Assembly (NCBI RefSeq): GCF_001531445.1
Contig: NZ_LQYA01000008.1
Coordinates: 1 to 58,696, forward strand
DNA from: Sporosarcina koreensis
Lineage (GTDB): Bacteria > Bacillota > Bacilli > Bacillales_A > Planococcaceae
Length of the DNA: 58,696 nt
Direction of reading: 5' to 3'
A model generated the notes under the pieces. That model was given only the letters and a program-made list of their open reading frames with translations. It was not told the DNA's origin and did not search any database. Positions 8,240-16,830 of this stretch are shown piece by piece. The position numbers and the translations under genes are program-made. Position 1 is the stretch's first letter. The number at the start of each line of letters is the position of its first letter.

Positions 8240-9649
8240 TTATTGTAACTTCTCATATAGCTGTTCACTTGAAGAATTCAGCCCTCGGATTGTCACAGAG
8301 ACCCCCTCTTCCTCAAGCTTCCCCTTCACTTTACTAATCGCACCGACAGCAGACTCGTCCCATAACTGGCTATCCCCAAAGTCGATAATGATGTTCTTTT
8401 CCTTAACGTCTTTAAATGATTGGATGAATTTTGTCGTGGACGCGAAAAACAGCGGTCCTTTTACTTTATATTTGCCCGCATCTCTCGTCACAGTCACACG
8501 AGAGATGTTGGCGACGAAAAATAATGAACTCATGATGACACCGACAACAACGCCAATCGCCAAATTATGCGTATACAAAATGATTGCAACAGTGATCAGC
8601 ATGACGATCGATTCTGTTTTCGGCGCTTGTTTCAGGAACTTGAACGAACTCCAATTGAATGTCGTCATCGCCACCATAATCATCACTCCTGCCAGCACCG
8701 GCATCGGGATTTTCACAACGACATCTCCTAATACAATAATCAAAAACATGAGGAAAACACCTGCCGTAAATGTCGATAGACGTCCGCGACCACCTGATTT
8801 GATATTGATCATCGATTGCCCGATCAACGCACATCCTGCCATTCCTCCGAAAAATCCCGTGAAGAAGTTGGCGATGCCTTGCCCGCGGGCTTCCCGATTT
8901 TTATCGCTCGGCGTATCCGTCATATCATCCAGCACTTGGGAAGTGAGCAATGATTCCAATAAACCAACAATCGATAACGCCAATGAATACGGGAAGATGA
9001 TTTTCAGCGTTTCCAAATTTAGCGGAATATCCGGAAGGAAAAACGTCGGCAGTGAACTCGGCATCTTTCCTAAATCACCAATTGTTTGCAGCGATACGCC
9101 GCTTAAAAGTGCAATGCCTGTCATGACGACAATCGCAATGAGTGGCGCGGGGATAGCTGTAAAGAAACGCGGGACCGCGTAAACGAGAACCAATGTCGCG
9201 ATTGCAAAAACAAACGTCATTGTGCCATGTCCACGCAAGTATGGGAGTTGGGTGATGAAGATCATGATGCCGAGCGCATTAACGAAGCCCAACATGACGG
9301 AGTTTGGAATGAAGCGCATTAAATTCGCAACCCCGAGGCCTCCGAGGATCAATTGAATAATACCGGTCAATACCGTTGCCGCCAATACATATTGCAAGCC
9401 ATGATCCGCCATCAAGTTGACGAGGACTAACGCCATGGCACCGGTCGCAGCTGAAATGAGACCCGGACGGCCGCCGACAAATGAAGTGATGACGGCGATT
9501 GTGAATGAAGCGTAGAGTGCGACACGCGGATCCACTCCAACGATGAACGCAAAAGCTAGCGCTTCAGGAATGAGTGCAAGTCCTACAACGATTCCAGCTA
9601 ATATATCGGCCCGGATATTTCCGAACCATTGTTGTTTCAAAGTATGCAT
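8240..9649 (-). CDS. SulP family anion transporter with C-terminal STAS domain
   Basis: 469 residues, short for SulP. About 11-12 hydrophobic segments cover residues 10-385, with the SulP landmarks ADILAGIVVGLALIPEALAF near the N-terminus and AGCALIGQSMINIKSGG mid-protein. The C-terminal STAS domain runs from about 395 (GPLFFASTTKFIQSF...IIIDFGDSQLWDESAVGAI). SulP proteins move sulfate, bicarbonate or other anions with Na+ or H+; the compact form is like bicarbonate/sulfate carriers of bacteria, but the substrate cannot be told. Start at 9649 has AGGAG 8 nt upstream; longer TTG-started versions run back into element copy 4 and are rejected. UspA gene 12 bp downstream. Confidence 0.88.
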   Translation of the reverse strand: MHTLKQQWFGNIRADILAGIVVGLALIPEALAFAFIVGVDPRVALYASFTIAVITSFVGGRPGLISAATGAMALVLVNLMADHGLQYVLAATVLTGIIQLILGGLGVANLMRFIPNSVMLGFVNALGIMIFITQLPYLRGHGTMTFVFAIATLVLVYAVPRFFTAIPAPLIAIVVMTGIALLSGVSLQTIGDLGKMPSSLPTFFLPDIPLNLETLKIIFPYSLALSIVGLLESLLTSQVLDDMTDTPSDKNREARGQGIANFFTGFFGGMAGCALIGQSMINIKSGGRGRLSTFTAGVFLMFLIIVLGDVVVKIPMPVLAGVMIMVAMTTFNWSSFKFLKQAPKTESIVMLITVAIILYTHNLAIGVVVGVIMSSLFFVANISRVTVTRDAGKYKVKGPLFFASTTKFIQSFKDVKEKNIIIDFGDSQLWDESAVGAISKVKGKLEEEGVSVTIRGLNSSSEQLYEKLQ

Positions 9650-9729
9650 ATATTGTTCTCCTCTTACTAGTTGCATTGTAAATCGTTCTTCATTATAACA
9701 GAATAGGCGCTTTGTAGCTGAATTGATTG

Positions 9730-9874
9730 GGTACCTGTGCATCAACCATTTATGACTATTCAATAATCAGTATAGTAATGCAAAAGAAGCCACCTACTAG
9801 TTGACATAGTTGACTTCTCCAAATATTTTATGCAATTGCAGTGTATTTACTGAATAGTGTGTTGCACAGGTATC
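9730..9874. repeat. Palindromic element copy 4 (145 bp), degenerate ends
   Basis: Left end GGTACCTGTGCATCAACC, right end GTGTTGCACAGGTATC. Both termini have drifted (GGTGCC to GGTACC, GGCACC to GGTATC) without keeping perfect complementarity. The central stem AGAAGCCAcCT / AGtTGaCTTCT has one broken pair. It is 19 bp from the stop codon of the downstream hydrolase gene. It belongs with copies 2 and 3. Confidence 0.85.
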
Positions 9875-9893
9875 TTAATCCTATTTCTATGCC

Positions 9894-11105
9894 TTATTTG
9901 TACAACTTCCCTTTATGCATCAACTGTCTGTTTTTCGGTAGTCTGGCAACGGCTTCTGCGCTGCAGCTCGCATCTACAAATACAAAACTGGCCTCATCGC
10001 CAACCATTGGCCACACTTGTTCACCTTCACGATTCAAAGGCGTTACTCCTTGTGTAATCAAACTTAAACTTTCGCGTAACGAACGTTCGCTTGATTTTCC
10101 TGTATAGTCGCAGAAATTATGCACTTTTTCCAAAACATCTCCAGGAACATAAGGGCTCCAAGAATCAAAGAAACCGTCACAGCCTAAGGCAACTTTAACA
10201 CCTTCCGCTCTCATAATATCAATTGGAATGAGTTGAGAGTTTATAGAAATCGGGATAGTAGACATAATTTCCACGTTATGCTCGCTCAATTTTTTGGCAA
10301 ATTGCTTTTGCATATGAGGCGTCAATTTGCTTAAACCAAATGCATGACTAAAAGCAGTGGATCCTTTAAAATCTTGTTCTTTCACCATGTCCAGCCATTT
10401 ATCCATTGTATAGAAACCCACTTGTCCTCTATCATGCAGATGCATGTCGACATCGACATCATACTCTTTCGCAATATCCATTGTGACTTGCAATGATTTT
10501 TCGATATCTTTATCAATGCCTGCCGGGTCAAGTCCCCCTAAGATTGTTGCGCCAGATTCCAATGCTTGTCTTAATAAGTCTGGCATTTCTTCATGAGCTA
10601 ACAAGCCATGTTGCGGAAACGCGATAATTTCATACGTTACATATTGCTCATAAGTTTTCAGTGCTTTTTTAACGCCTTCTAAATTTTTCAATTTAATGAA
10701 GGGATCAATATTCACGTGTGTTCGAATATGATTCACGCCATTATTCAAATGCAGTTCAATCATGGCAGATGCTCTTTGTTCCGCTGTTTCAGCAAGTTCC
10801 TCTAACTCAGCAGCTTCAAGAGCCAATCGCTCGGATAAACTCTTTACAGGACGACAAGCTCTCCATCCTAATGACAAATAAGTTTTATCCAAATGATTAT
10901 GCATATCTTTGAATGCAGGAAGCGCTAATTTCCCTTCCATATCAATTGCATCAGGATCTGGCACAATTTCAGTTGCAGAAATAATCGTCTGAATTCCTTC
11001 TTCCGAAACTTGAATATGAAACAAATCGGTTACGGTTTGTATGCTGCCATCTTCATACGTTGTTTCACCAATTTCCAGTCGAACGTTTCGTAGCCATGTG
11101 CTCAT
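9894..11105 (-). CDS. Amidohydrolase-superfamily protein, cytosine deaminase-like (second of a tandem pair)
   Basis: 403 residues. Metal-dependent hydrolase motifs: FKDMHNHLDKT (His69, His71), a central FPQHGLL, DMHLHDRGQ (second His pair), SHAFGL, and GCDGFFDSWSP (catalytic Asp). This order matches CodA-type cytosine/isoguanine deaminases, which act on ring amidines, and related atypical members. The ATG overlaps the TGA of the upstream paralogue (ATGA), with GGGGG spaced upstream, so the two are translationally coupled. Relative to its partner it has the same layout but many substitutions: an old duplication, not a recent copy. The substrate may be a pyrimidine or other N-heterocycle. Confidence 0.85.
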   Translation of the reverse strand: MSTWLRNVRLEIGETTYEDGSIQTVTDLFHIQVSEEGIQTIISATEIVPDPDAIDMEGKLALPAFKDMHNHLDKTYLSLGWRACRPVKSLSERLALEAAELEELAETAEQRASAMIELHLNNGVNHIRTHVNIDPFIKLKNLEGVKKALKTYEQYVTYEIIAFPQHGLLAHEEMPDLLRQALESGATILGGLDPAGIDKDIEKSLQVTMDIAKEYDVDVDMHLHDRGQVGFYTMDKWLDMVKEQDFKGSTAFSHAFGLSKLTPHMQKQFAKKLSEHNVEIMSTIPISINSQLIPIDIMRAEGVKVALGCDGFFDSWSPYVPGDVLEKVHNFCDYTGKSSERSLRESLSLITQGVTPLNREGEQVWPMVGDEASFVFVDASCSAEAVARLPKNRQLMHKGKLYK

Positions 11106-12349
11106 CGGAATTCCCCCTTTAGCTCTATCTCTTCTTTATGAATTATGTTCCCTTTTGAAATCACTGTTGAAATAGGGCATTGTCTAGCAATCAGATGTGC
11201 GGAGCTTACTGCATCCACGAGTAGCGCATTGGCTGTATCGCCAACTTTTGGCCACTGTTGCGCGCCTTCGTCATTTAATGGTGTTAATCCACCTGTAGCA
11301 TATTTCAAGGATTGTCCAATATGCCATTCGTCAATATAGCCAAAACGTTGTACAAACTGATTTAATTTTTGAATCGTATCGCCGCTTCCAAAAGGAGACC
11401 AATGATCAATAAGGCTATCATGCCCAAAAGAAACTTTTACGCCCCGATCATACATATACTTCACAGGAATTGTAATCGGACCTGCGCCAATTGGAACCGT
11501 TGTTGTCACTCCAACATTATGTGCAGCCACTCGATCGATTAGATTGTCTAATAATTGTTGTGGCAAATCCGCAAACGCGAATGCGTGACTGAGAGTTACT
11601 TCTTTATTAAAAGATCTTCGTTCGATTTCATTCAGAATTTGGTGGATTTCGAATTCCCCTAATGTATTTCGGTCATGTAAATGAATGTCGATTGCGACAT
11701 CGTATTTTTCAGCTAATTGAAAAGTAGTTTTTAAAACTTCCCCACTATTGCGATCCATTGTAGCAGGGTCCACCCCGCCAATATGGGTCGCTCCCATTTG
11801 TAATGCTTTTTCAAGGATTGTTATAAATTCTGGACCGTTACGTAACAAACCATGTTGTGGGAATGCAACGATTTCATACGTAATTTGATCTTCATAACTT
11901 TCTAAAACACGCTTTGCTATTTCTATATGTTTCGTCTTAATTTGTGGGTCAACATTCACATGTGTACGAATATGTGTATGTCCGTTTTTTATATAATGCC
12001 GCACCATCGCATGCGCTCTCTCTTCAGCTACATCCAATTGTTTAGGCAATAAAGTCGCTTCTTCTTTTAAACGAGTAAAAATCCCTTCTGTAGCTGGAGT
12101 TGGTGCTTTCCACTCCCCACCGAAGTATGTTTTATCGATATGTGTATGCATTTCTTTGAACGATGGAACGAGTAGTTGCTCTTTGGCATCTACTACTTCT
12201 GCATCGTTCGCTTCGATTGTTGGGGCTATTTCAACAAACTCGCCATTTTTAATCAAGATATCAACTATTTTCGTTTCTGTAGCTGTGACAAAAGTTTGAT
12301 CATACAAATATCCTGTTTCCAAACGTACATTCTTTAATAATAATGTCAA
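11102..12349 (-). CDS. Amidohydrolase-superfamily protein, cytosine deaminase-like (first of a tandem pair)
   Basis: 415 residues with the same motif order as the downstream gene: FKEMHTHIDKT (HxH), FPQHGLL, DIHLHDRNT, SHAFAF, FGHDSLIDHWSPFG. It has GHDS where the paralogue has GCDG; the catalytic Asp is kept in both. The TTG start at 12349 is supported by GGGGAG 8 nt upstream. A 97 bp gap to the ankyrin lipoprotein gene holds a 7 bp dyad, TGATAAA/TTTATCA (12416-12434), that could be an operator. Two diverged paralogues in one unit suggest either a heteromer or two related substrates. The family is confident, the reaction inferred. Confidence 0.85.
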   Translation of the reverse strand: MTLLLKNVRLETGYLYDQTFVTATETKIVDILIKNGEFVEIAPTIEANDAEVVDAKEQLLVPSFKEMHTHIDKTYFGGEWKAPTPATEGIFTRLKEEATLLPKQLDVAEERAHAMVRHYIKNGHTHIRTHVNVDPQIKTKHIEIAKRVLESYEDQITYEIVAFPQHGLLRNGPEFITILEKALQMGATHIGGVDPATMDRNSGEVLKTTFQLAEKYDVAIDIHLHDRNTLGEFEIHQILNEIERRSFNKEVTLSHAFAFADLPQQLLDNLIDRVAAHNVGVTTTVPIGAGPITIPVKYMYDRGVKVSFGHDSLIDHWSPFGSGDTIQKLNQFVQRFGYIDEWHIGQSLKYATGGLTPLNDEGAQQWPKVGDTANALLVDAVSSAHLIARQCPISTVISKGNIIHKEEIELKGEFR

Positions 12350-12415
12350 AACAATCTCTCCCCTTTTATAAATCTATCCCTTGAATTCAAAATAGAATGA
12401 AAACTTATTCTAAAA

Positions 12416-12434
12416 TGATAAACATAGTTTATCA
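12416..12434. promoter_or_regulatory. Perfect 7 bp dyad upstream of the amidohydrolase pair
   Basis: TGATAAA and TTTATCA separated by CATAG, 67 bp upstream of the TTG start. It is AT-rich and has no T-run, so it looks more like a regulator site than a terminator. No matching regulator is identified. Confidence 0.35.
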
Positions 12435-12445
12435 CTATAAAATTA

Positions 12446-13150
12446 TCACGCACCAGCTTCTTTCAAAATACGTTCAATTTCTTTAAATCCACGTTTTTCC
12501 GCATGTTCCAAAGGGGTAACTCCATCTTTATCACTAATATTGACATCAGCACCATGGTCAACTAATAATTGCACGATTTCTTGATAGTTCTCCTCACCAT
12601 TTCCTAAAATGACAGCTTCCAATAATGCAGTCCAATGCAAGTTATTCAGGTGATTCACGTCCGTGTCAGAGTTCGTTAAAAGCTCTTTCACAATATCTAC
12701 ATGTCCTCGATCCGAAGCCGGAATGAGCGCAGTTCCACCAAAGCGATTTGTAATTGTTGTATCGGCCCCAGCTTGAACGGCAAGTTTCACGATTTCCAGC
12801 AAACCTTCTGCTCCTGCATATAAAAGCACATTATCTTTATTGTTATTGCGGATATTGATGTCTGCCCCTTTTTCAATAAGTACTTTAACTGTATCTACTT
12901 TATTCTTTTGCGTCGCAGCCATCACTGCTGTAACTCCCTGATTATTTGTCGCATTGATATCTGCTCCGTCTTCTAGTAATTCCAAAACGGTTTTTGTGTC
13001 TCCTTCTGCTGCTGCAGAAATTAACTGTTGTTCCATATTCTTTCCCTCCCTATTTTCTTGTATAGGTGAACCTTCCTCGGAGTTTGGAGTCGTGCTACAT
13101 GCAGTAAGCATAACTACAAGGAAACTTATAAAAATCCCTTTCAGCTTCAT
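12446..13150 (-). CDS. Ankyrin-repeat lipoprotein
   Basis: 234 residues. It begins MKLKGIFISFLVVMLTACST, a type II signal peptide with lipobox LTAC (Cys18), so it should be anchored outside the membrane. A linker precedes about five ankyrin repeats from residue 40 to the end (recognisable cores GADINATNNQGVTAVMAA, GADINIRNNN, GADTTITNRFGGTALIPAS, LHWTALLEAVILGN, GADVNISDKDGVTPLEHA). Ankyrin repeats mediate protein contacts; the partner is unknown. Start at 13150 is 11 nt after AGGAGG; the GTG four codons upstream overlaps that site. It sits between the hydrolase pair and the bla module on the same strand as both. Confidence 0.88.
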   Translation of the reverse strand: MKLKGIFISFLVVMLTACSTTPNSEEGSPIQENREGKNMEQQLISAAAEGDTKTVLELLEDGADINATNNQGVTAVMAATQKNKVDTVKVLIEKGADINIRNNNKDNVLLYAGAEGLLEIVKLAVQAGADTTITNRFGGTALIPASDRGHVDIVKELLTNSDTDVNHLNNLHWTALLEAVILGNGEENYQEIVQLLVDHGADVNISDKDGVTPLEHAEKRGFKEIERILKEAGA

Positions 13151-13173
13151 AATAGTCTGCACCTCCTATATAA

Positions 13174-13244
13174 ACATGTTATCATGAGGGTATTTATATG
13201 AAAAATATTAATAAAATTTGTTCTACTAATGTTTTGCATATACA
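13174..13244 (+). repeat. ~70 bp direct repeat, left copy (flanks the beta-lactamase module)
   Basis: It runs from AACATGTTATCAT to GTTTTGCATATAC and matches 16831-16896 in the same orientation. Conserved are ATGAAAAAYATTAATAAAAT and ATGTTTTGCATATAC, with a variable 10 nt between them. Both copies contain an extended -10 pattern (TGNTATNAT: TGTTATCAT here). It reads as a promoter plus leader, but no gene follows this copy rightward. Confidence 0.6.
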
Positions 13245-13253
13245 AAGAGACAT

Positions 13254-13287
13254 AAAAAAAGATGCTTATTATAAAATAATAAACATC
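13254..13287 (-). terminator. Intrinsic terminator of blaR1-blaI
   Basis: On the minus strand a GATG..CATC stem (with TTATTA/TAATAA inside) occupies 13261-13287 and is followed directly by seven T (the A-run 13254-13260). It begins 9 bp past the blaI stop codon. Confidence 0.8.
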
Positions 13288-13295
13288 CCCTGCAT

Positions 13296-13679
13296 TCACT
13301 TCTTTTTAGGCTTTTCGTTCAAAATGGAACGTAATTCTTTAATATCCGTTTCCGACAAGGAATCATCCTCCACGAACTGAACTAACATCGACTTTAACGT
13401 CCCACCATAGATTCGTTTAATAAATGAACGTGCTTCGGCTCTCTGACATTCATCTTGCGAATAAAGCGGGAAAAAAGTATAGACTCTCTGATCTTTATTA
13501 ACCCCTATCACTTTTTTGTGAACGAGACGATCCAAAAGAGTGCGTACGGTTTTCGGCTTCCAATCAATTTTCTCCTGCAAGGAGGATATAACGTCATTGG
13601 CCGTTTGTGGAGCCTTTTCCCACAGGACATTCATTACTTCCCATTCTGATTCTGAAATATTTGGGATTTCTTTCGTCAA
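13296..13679 (-). CDS. blaI: BlaI/MecI family penicillinase repressor
   Basis: 127 residues, the standard length. The N-terminal winged helix (ISESEWEVMNVLWEKAPQTANDVI, then TVRTLLDRLVHKKVI) is clear and the C-terminal dimerisation helices end in basic PKKK. BlaI represses bla and its own operon until BlaR1-dependent cleavage near residue 101. Staphylococcal BlaI/MecI is cut at Asn101-Phe102; here the aligned pair is Gln101-Phe102 (LVQFVEDD), so position is kept and the P1 residue changed. TTG start at 13679 has GGAGGGG upstream. It lies 43 bp downstream of blaR1; the cognate dyads are at 15710-15743. Confidence 0.92.
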   Translation of the reverse strand: MTKEIPNISESEWEVMNVLWEKAPQTANDVISSLQEKIDWKPKTVRTLLDRLVHKKVIGVNKDQRVYTFFPLYSQDECQRAEARSFIKRIYGGTLKSMLVQFVEDDSLSETDIKELRSILNEKPKKK

Positions 13680-13722
13680 CCTTATTCCCCTCCTTCTCTT
13701 GAATGACGACTTCCTTTTATCG

Positions 13723-15495
13723 TTAATAGATTCCTTTATCTTTTAAAATTGATAACGTGATTTCCGCTGCCTTGCTTCCATAACTATTATCTTCATTTTG
13801 TATATTTGTTGCAAAGAAATAAGTATTGTCCTCAGTCTCTACATATCCAATGAACCAGCCGTTTACATTCTTGCCATTAACATTGCCCGTACCTGTTTTC
13901 CCAGAGAGGTGGTAACCATCGTATCCCTCTAAAATTAGGGAATCTTTAACCGCTTGGATATTCTTGTCCTCGAATCCAAATTGATTTGTATAAAACGCTA
14001 CTAGCAATTGGACCTGTTCAACTGGAGATATCCTTAATGAAGATTCCAGCCAATAGTCTTGTCCACCAGAAAGATCATCATTTCCATAGCCCATCTGTTC
14101 CACATACGCTTTTGTAGTTTTCCGTGGGATTTTTTCGTCCACTTCTTGAAAATACCAGGTCACTGAATTTTTCATGGCCGTTGATAAGTTTTGGTCTGTA
14201 TTCCAAGATACATAAGGATATTTCGTTCCATTCCATTTCATCGTGGAATTGTCACTTGTTATCACATCTGATTCCAATCCAATTAATGCACTATACATTT
14301 TGTAAGTAGAATTCGGAGAAACTCTTAGCGTGCTTTTATCCTCATTATAAATACGATATTGACCAGCTTCCAAGTCATATAAGACAAAGCTTCCATCGTA
14401 CCCATCAAAATAAGAGCTTAAATCCTCATAAACCGTGTCTTCATTATTAAAATCGTAGTGGTCATTCGTAGTGGCCATTGCGGAAATAAATGGTACCTGA
14501 CTCGCTACAAATACACCTATCAATGTAAAGATTGAAATACTCTTCAACTTCATCCACTTTGACTCAATTGTAAAGGATGCGATTCTTTCAATCCGCTTTT
14601 TCATTTGCTCCTTTGAACCGTTAAACTGATTGGCCAAAGCAAAATCTTTAGAGTGGGATGTCATAGCTGCGAAATTAATAATCGCATTCCCGTAATCTAG
14701 GTGACAATGCTCATCTAAAGATTTCAAAACAGCTATGTCACAAGCTATCTCACGATCCAATCTCATTTTTTTAAAAGCAATCCATACGAGTGGATTAAAC
14801 CAATACAAAATTTGATAAATAATCATGAGATAATTTGTTGCTATATCTTTGTATTTATAGTGATGCAGTTCATGCATAAAAATATATTCGATATCTTTTA
14901 TAGACATCCATTCGTCAAGATGTTTCGGCAGCACAACATACGTCTTAAACAGACCGAATGTCATTGGAGATTTGACAAGGGATGATTCTCCAACGGTTAA
15001 AGGTTTAGATATATGTAAATGATGCTTGCATCGTTCAAATAAGTGTACAACGTCTTGATTGTTCAAGACTGTTGTCGTATTTTTGATTTTCCTTACTTTG
15101 AACCACGCTTGTAGGAATAGAACAGCCATAACGAGCATGCCTGCAATCCAAATAGTTGTTAATCCGACAGTTAAAAACTTCAGATTAAGTTGATTGACAG
15201 GTATTGCAAAGTCCTGCATCCAGTTTACGTTACTAAGCCTTGAACCTTCAACGGTGCTTATAGAGGAGTCGCCGACTTTATTGCTTTGATTTATATGAAA
15301 AAAAATAAAAGGATTTTTAAAATGAATCAATTGCTTAGGTATAAATGGAAGCGTTAATGCGATCAATAATAAAAACCATAGATTGTATTGCCATTTTGCT
15401 GAAAGCTGCTTAGAGAATAATTTCCTAATAAGCAAAATAACCACTATCGTAATAGTAGATACAAAAAAACTTGTGATTAAATGGGTGAAAAACAT
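13723..15495 (-). CDS. blaR1: BlaR1 beta-lactam sensor/signal transducer (M56 metalloprotease plus penicillin-binding sensor)
   Basis: 590 residues, the family's length. N-terminal M56 part with membrane segments near 8-24, 38-55, 108-130 and 316-338. Zinc motif HELHH (208-212) with downstream DREIACD (Asp/Glu ligand region, about 247-253). From about 345 follows the extracytoplasmic class-D-like sensor: acylated Ser396 in STYK (396-399) and KTG (533-535). On acylation by a beta-lactam the protease domain inactivates BlaI. Start has GGAGG 9 nt upstream. It is transcribed divergently from bla with shared operators, upstream of blaI: a complete inducible module. Confidence 0.95.
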   Translation of the reverse strand: MFFTHLITSFFVSTITIVVILLIRKLFSKQLSAKWQYNLWFLLLIALTLPFIPKQLIHFKNPFIFFHINQSNKVGDSSISTVEGSRLSNVNWMQDFAIPVNQLNLKFLTVGLTTIWIAGMLVMAVLFLQAWFKVRKIKNTTTVLNNQDVVHLFERCKHHLHISKPLTVGESSLVKSPMTFGLFKTYVVLPKHLDEWMSIKDIEYIFMHELHHYKYKDIATNYLMIIYQILYWFNPLVWIAFKKMRLDREIACDIAVLKSLDEHCHLDYGNAIINFAAMTSHSKDFALANQFNGSKEQMKKRIERIASFTIESKWMKLKSISIFTLIGVFVASQVPFISAMATTNDHYDFNNEDTVYEDLSSYFDGYDGSFVLYDLEAGQYRIYNEDKSTLRVSPNSTYKMYSALIGLESDVITSDNSTMKWNGTKYPYVSWNTDQNLSTAMKNSVTWYFQEVDEKIPRKTTKAYVEQMGYGNDDLSGGQDYWLESSLRISPVEQVQLLVAFYTNQFGFEDKNIQAVKDSLILEGYDGYHLSGKTGTGNVNGKNVNGWFIGYVETEDNTYFFATNIQNEDNSYGSKAAEITLSILKDKGIY

Positions 15496-15709
15496 ACTTC
15501 TTAACCTCCTTTTCCCGAAGTACCACGATTAATGCTTTACATTCAGCTGATTCCCTTCAAGAAAATTCAACAACCCTATCCATTGGTACTCGAAGTTTAA
15601 CACTTCATTACAATCTTATCAATTCATCATTTTTTCGAAATGGACTTTATGATTTTTTCCTTAACGGTAGAGTGAGGATTTTTTTAGTTTAACAGGTTGA
15701 CATTTTTCG

Positions 15710-15743
15710 ATTACAATTGTAATATCAGACTACAGTTGTAGTC
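15710..15743. promoter_or_regulatory. Two BlaI operator dyads (Bla boxes)
   Basis: Dyad 1 is the perfect 14 bp palindrome ATTACAATTGTAAT (15710-15723). Dyad 2 is GACTACAGTTGTAGTC (15728-15743), arms perfect apart from the central base pair. Both contain the TACA-N2-TGTA core of BlaI/MecI operators. Centres are 19 bp apart. Dyad 1 covers the spacer and -10 of the bla promoter. Confidence 0.88.
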
Positions 15744-15765
15744 AACATTGAGAGGAGGTAAATAT

Positions 15766-15804
15766 TTGATCGGCTACATCTGTGAGTTTAGATTGGTGCT
15801 GTAA
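15766..15804 (+). CDS. Possible 12-residue leader peptide in the bla 5' leader
   Basis: AGGAGG (15753-15758) is the strongest ribosome binding site in the leader, yet it is about 100 bp upstream of bla. Seven nt later TTG opens a frame of MIGYICEFRLVL and a stop at 15802-15804. It could be a leader peptide, a remnant of a former gene start, or chance. Transcripts from the bla promoter (start about 15732) would carry it. Confidence 0.35.
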   Translation: MIGYICEFRLVL

Positions 15805-15856
15805 GTAATGAAACAGTAACTAACTAACAGATAAAAACTAGAAAGAGGTTATGAAT

Positions 15857-16786
15857 GTGATAAAAACATATAAACACAAATTCAGCATGCAGCATTTTAC
15901 ATTGCTCATGTTATTGGTCGCAGCGCTTACACTTACTGCTTGCACGGAGAAAGACAAGCCGTCTAAAGAGGAGAATGAAGTAGGACAAACAGTAAATATA
16001 GATGAAAAGTTTAGCCAACTCGAGAATGAGTTTGATGCACAGATTGGTGTCTATGCCATTGATACAGGCTCGAATGAAACCATTGAATATAAACCAGAAG
16101 AGCGCTTCGCTTTTGCCTCTACTTACAAAGCATTAGCTGCAGCGATCTTGCTGCAGCAGAACTCTTTGGAAGATCTTAAGGAAGTCATTACTTACACCGA
16201 GGAGGATTTAGTTACCTATTCTCCGATTACAGAAAAACATGTCGATACCGGGATGACCCTTTTGGAATTAAGTGAGGCGGCGGTTCGGTTCAGTGATAAC
16301 ACCGCGGGGAACCTCTTATTTGAAGCATTGGAAGGGCCTAAAGGATTTGAGCAAGCATTACGAGAAATAGGTGATAACGTTACAATTGCGGATCGGTTTG
16401 AACCAGATTTGAATAATTTCACACCAGAAGATTCCCGTGACACTAGCACACCGAAAGCTCTTGCTACGAGTCTTCAGGCATTCGCAGTTAGCGACTTACT
16501 ATCTGATGATAAACGGGAAATGTTCACGGATTGGCTTAAAGGAAATGCTACAGGAGACAAACTGATTCGCGCAGGCGCACCTAAAGGCTGGGAGGTTGGT
16601 GATAAGAGCGGAGCGGGTGCTTATGGAACAAGGAATGACATTGCCGTTGTTTGGCCGCCAGACAGAGCACCAATTGTCATAGCGATTCTGTCTAAACATA
16701 ATACGGTGGATGCTAAGTACGATGATAAGCTGATCTCGCGGACTGCTGAGATTGCACTTAACGCTTTGAAGGAATTAAGAGACTGA
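15857..16786 (+). CDS. bla: Class A beta-lactamase, lipoprotein form
   Basis: About 309 residues. A signal peptide ends in lipobox LTAC, so the enzyme is likely membrane-anchored like Bacillus penicillinases. Active-site elements, numbered from the ATG at 15851: STYK (Ser90, Lys93; STFK in many relatives), SDN (148-150), omega-loop Glu184 in RFEPDLN, and KSG (252-254; KTG is commoner). It hydrolyses penicillins and possibly early cephalosporins; spectrum cannot be read from sequence. Start: AAGAGG at 15844-15849 is only 1 nt before ATG 15851 but 7 nt before the in-frame GTG 15857, so GTG is preferred. Divergent from blaR1-blaI, whose operators overlap its promoter. Confidence 0.93.
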   Translation: MIKTYKHKFSMQHFTLLMLLVAALTLTACTEKDKPSKEENEVGQTVNIDEKFSQLENEFDAQIGVYAIDTGSNETIEYKPEERFAFASTYKALAAAILLQQNSLEDLKEVITYTEEDLVTYSPITEKHVDTGMTLLELSEAAVRFSDNTAGNLLFEALEGPKGFEQALREIGDNVTIADRFEPDLNNFTPEDSRDTSTPKALATSLQAFAVSDLLSDDKREMFTDWLKGNATGDKLIRAGAPKGWEVGDKSGAGAYGTRNDIAVVWPPDRAPIVIAILSKHNTVDAKYDDKLISRTAEIALNALKELRD

Positions 16787-16830
16787 TACGTTATTATTAA
16801 GGAGTTGCATAATCATTCATTAACACCTGA

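Larger units (their letters stand above)
15496..15850. promoter_or_regulatory. Divergent blaR1 / bla promoter region
   Basis: 355 bp between divergent genes. It holds both operators (15710-15743), the bla promoter (TTGACA 15697-15702, 17 nt, TAATAT 15720-15725), and on the minus strand TTGACT (15740-15745), 18 nt, TACAAT (15716-15721) for blaR1-blaI. Promoters and dyads overlap, so one repressor pair can shut both directions. The stretch 15496-15690 shows nothing distinct. Confidence 0.8.

Noticed and set aside
8124..9182. Long plus-strand open frame (352 codons) antisense to sulP/uspA
   Set aside because: It is the mirror of two well-supported minus-strand genes, has no RBS, and its translation is Ser/Thr/Ile-rich without family features.
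13198..13380. 60-codon plus-strand frame starting in the left direct repeat
   Set aside because: It runs through the blaI terminator and antisense to blaI; only the repeat itself is of interest.
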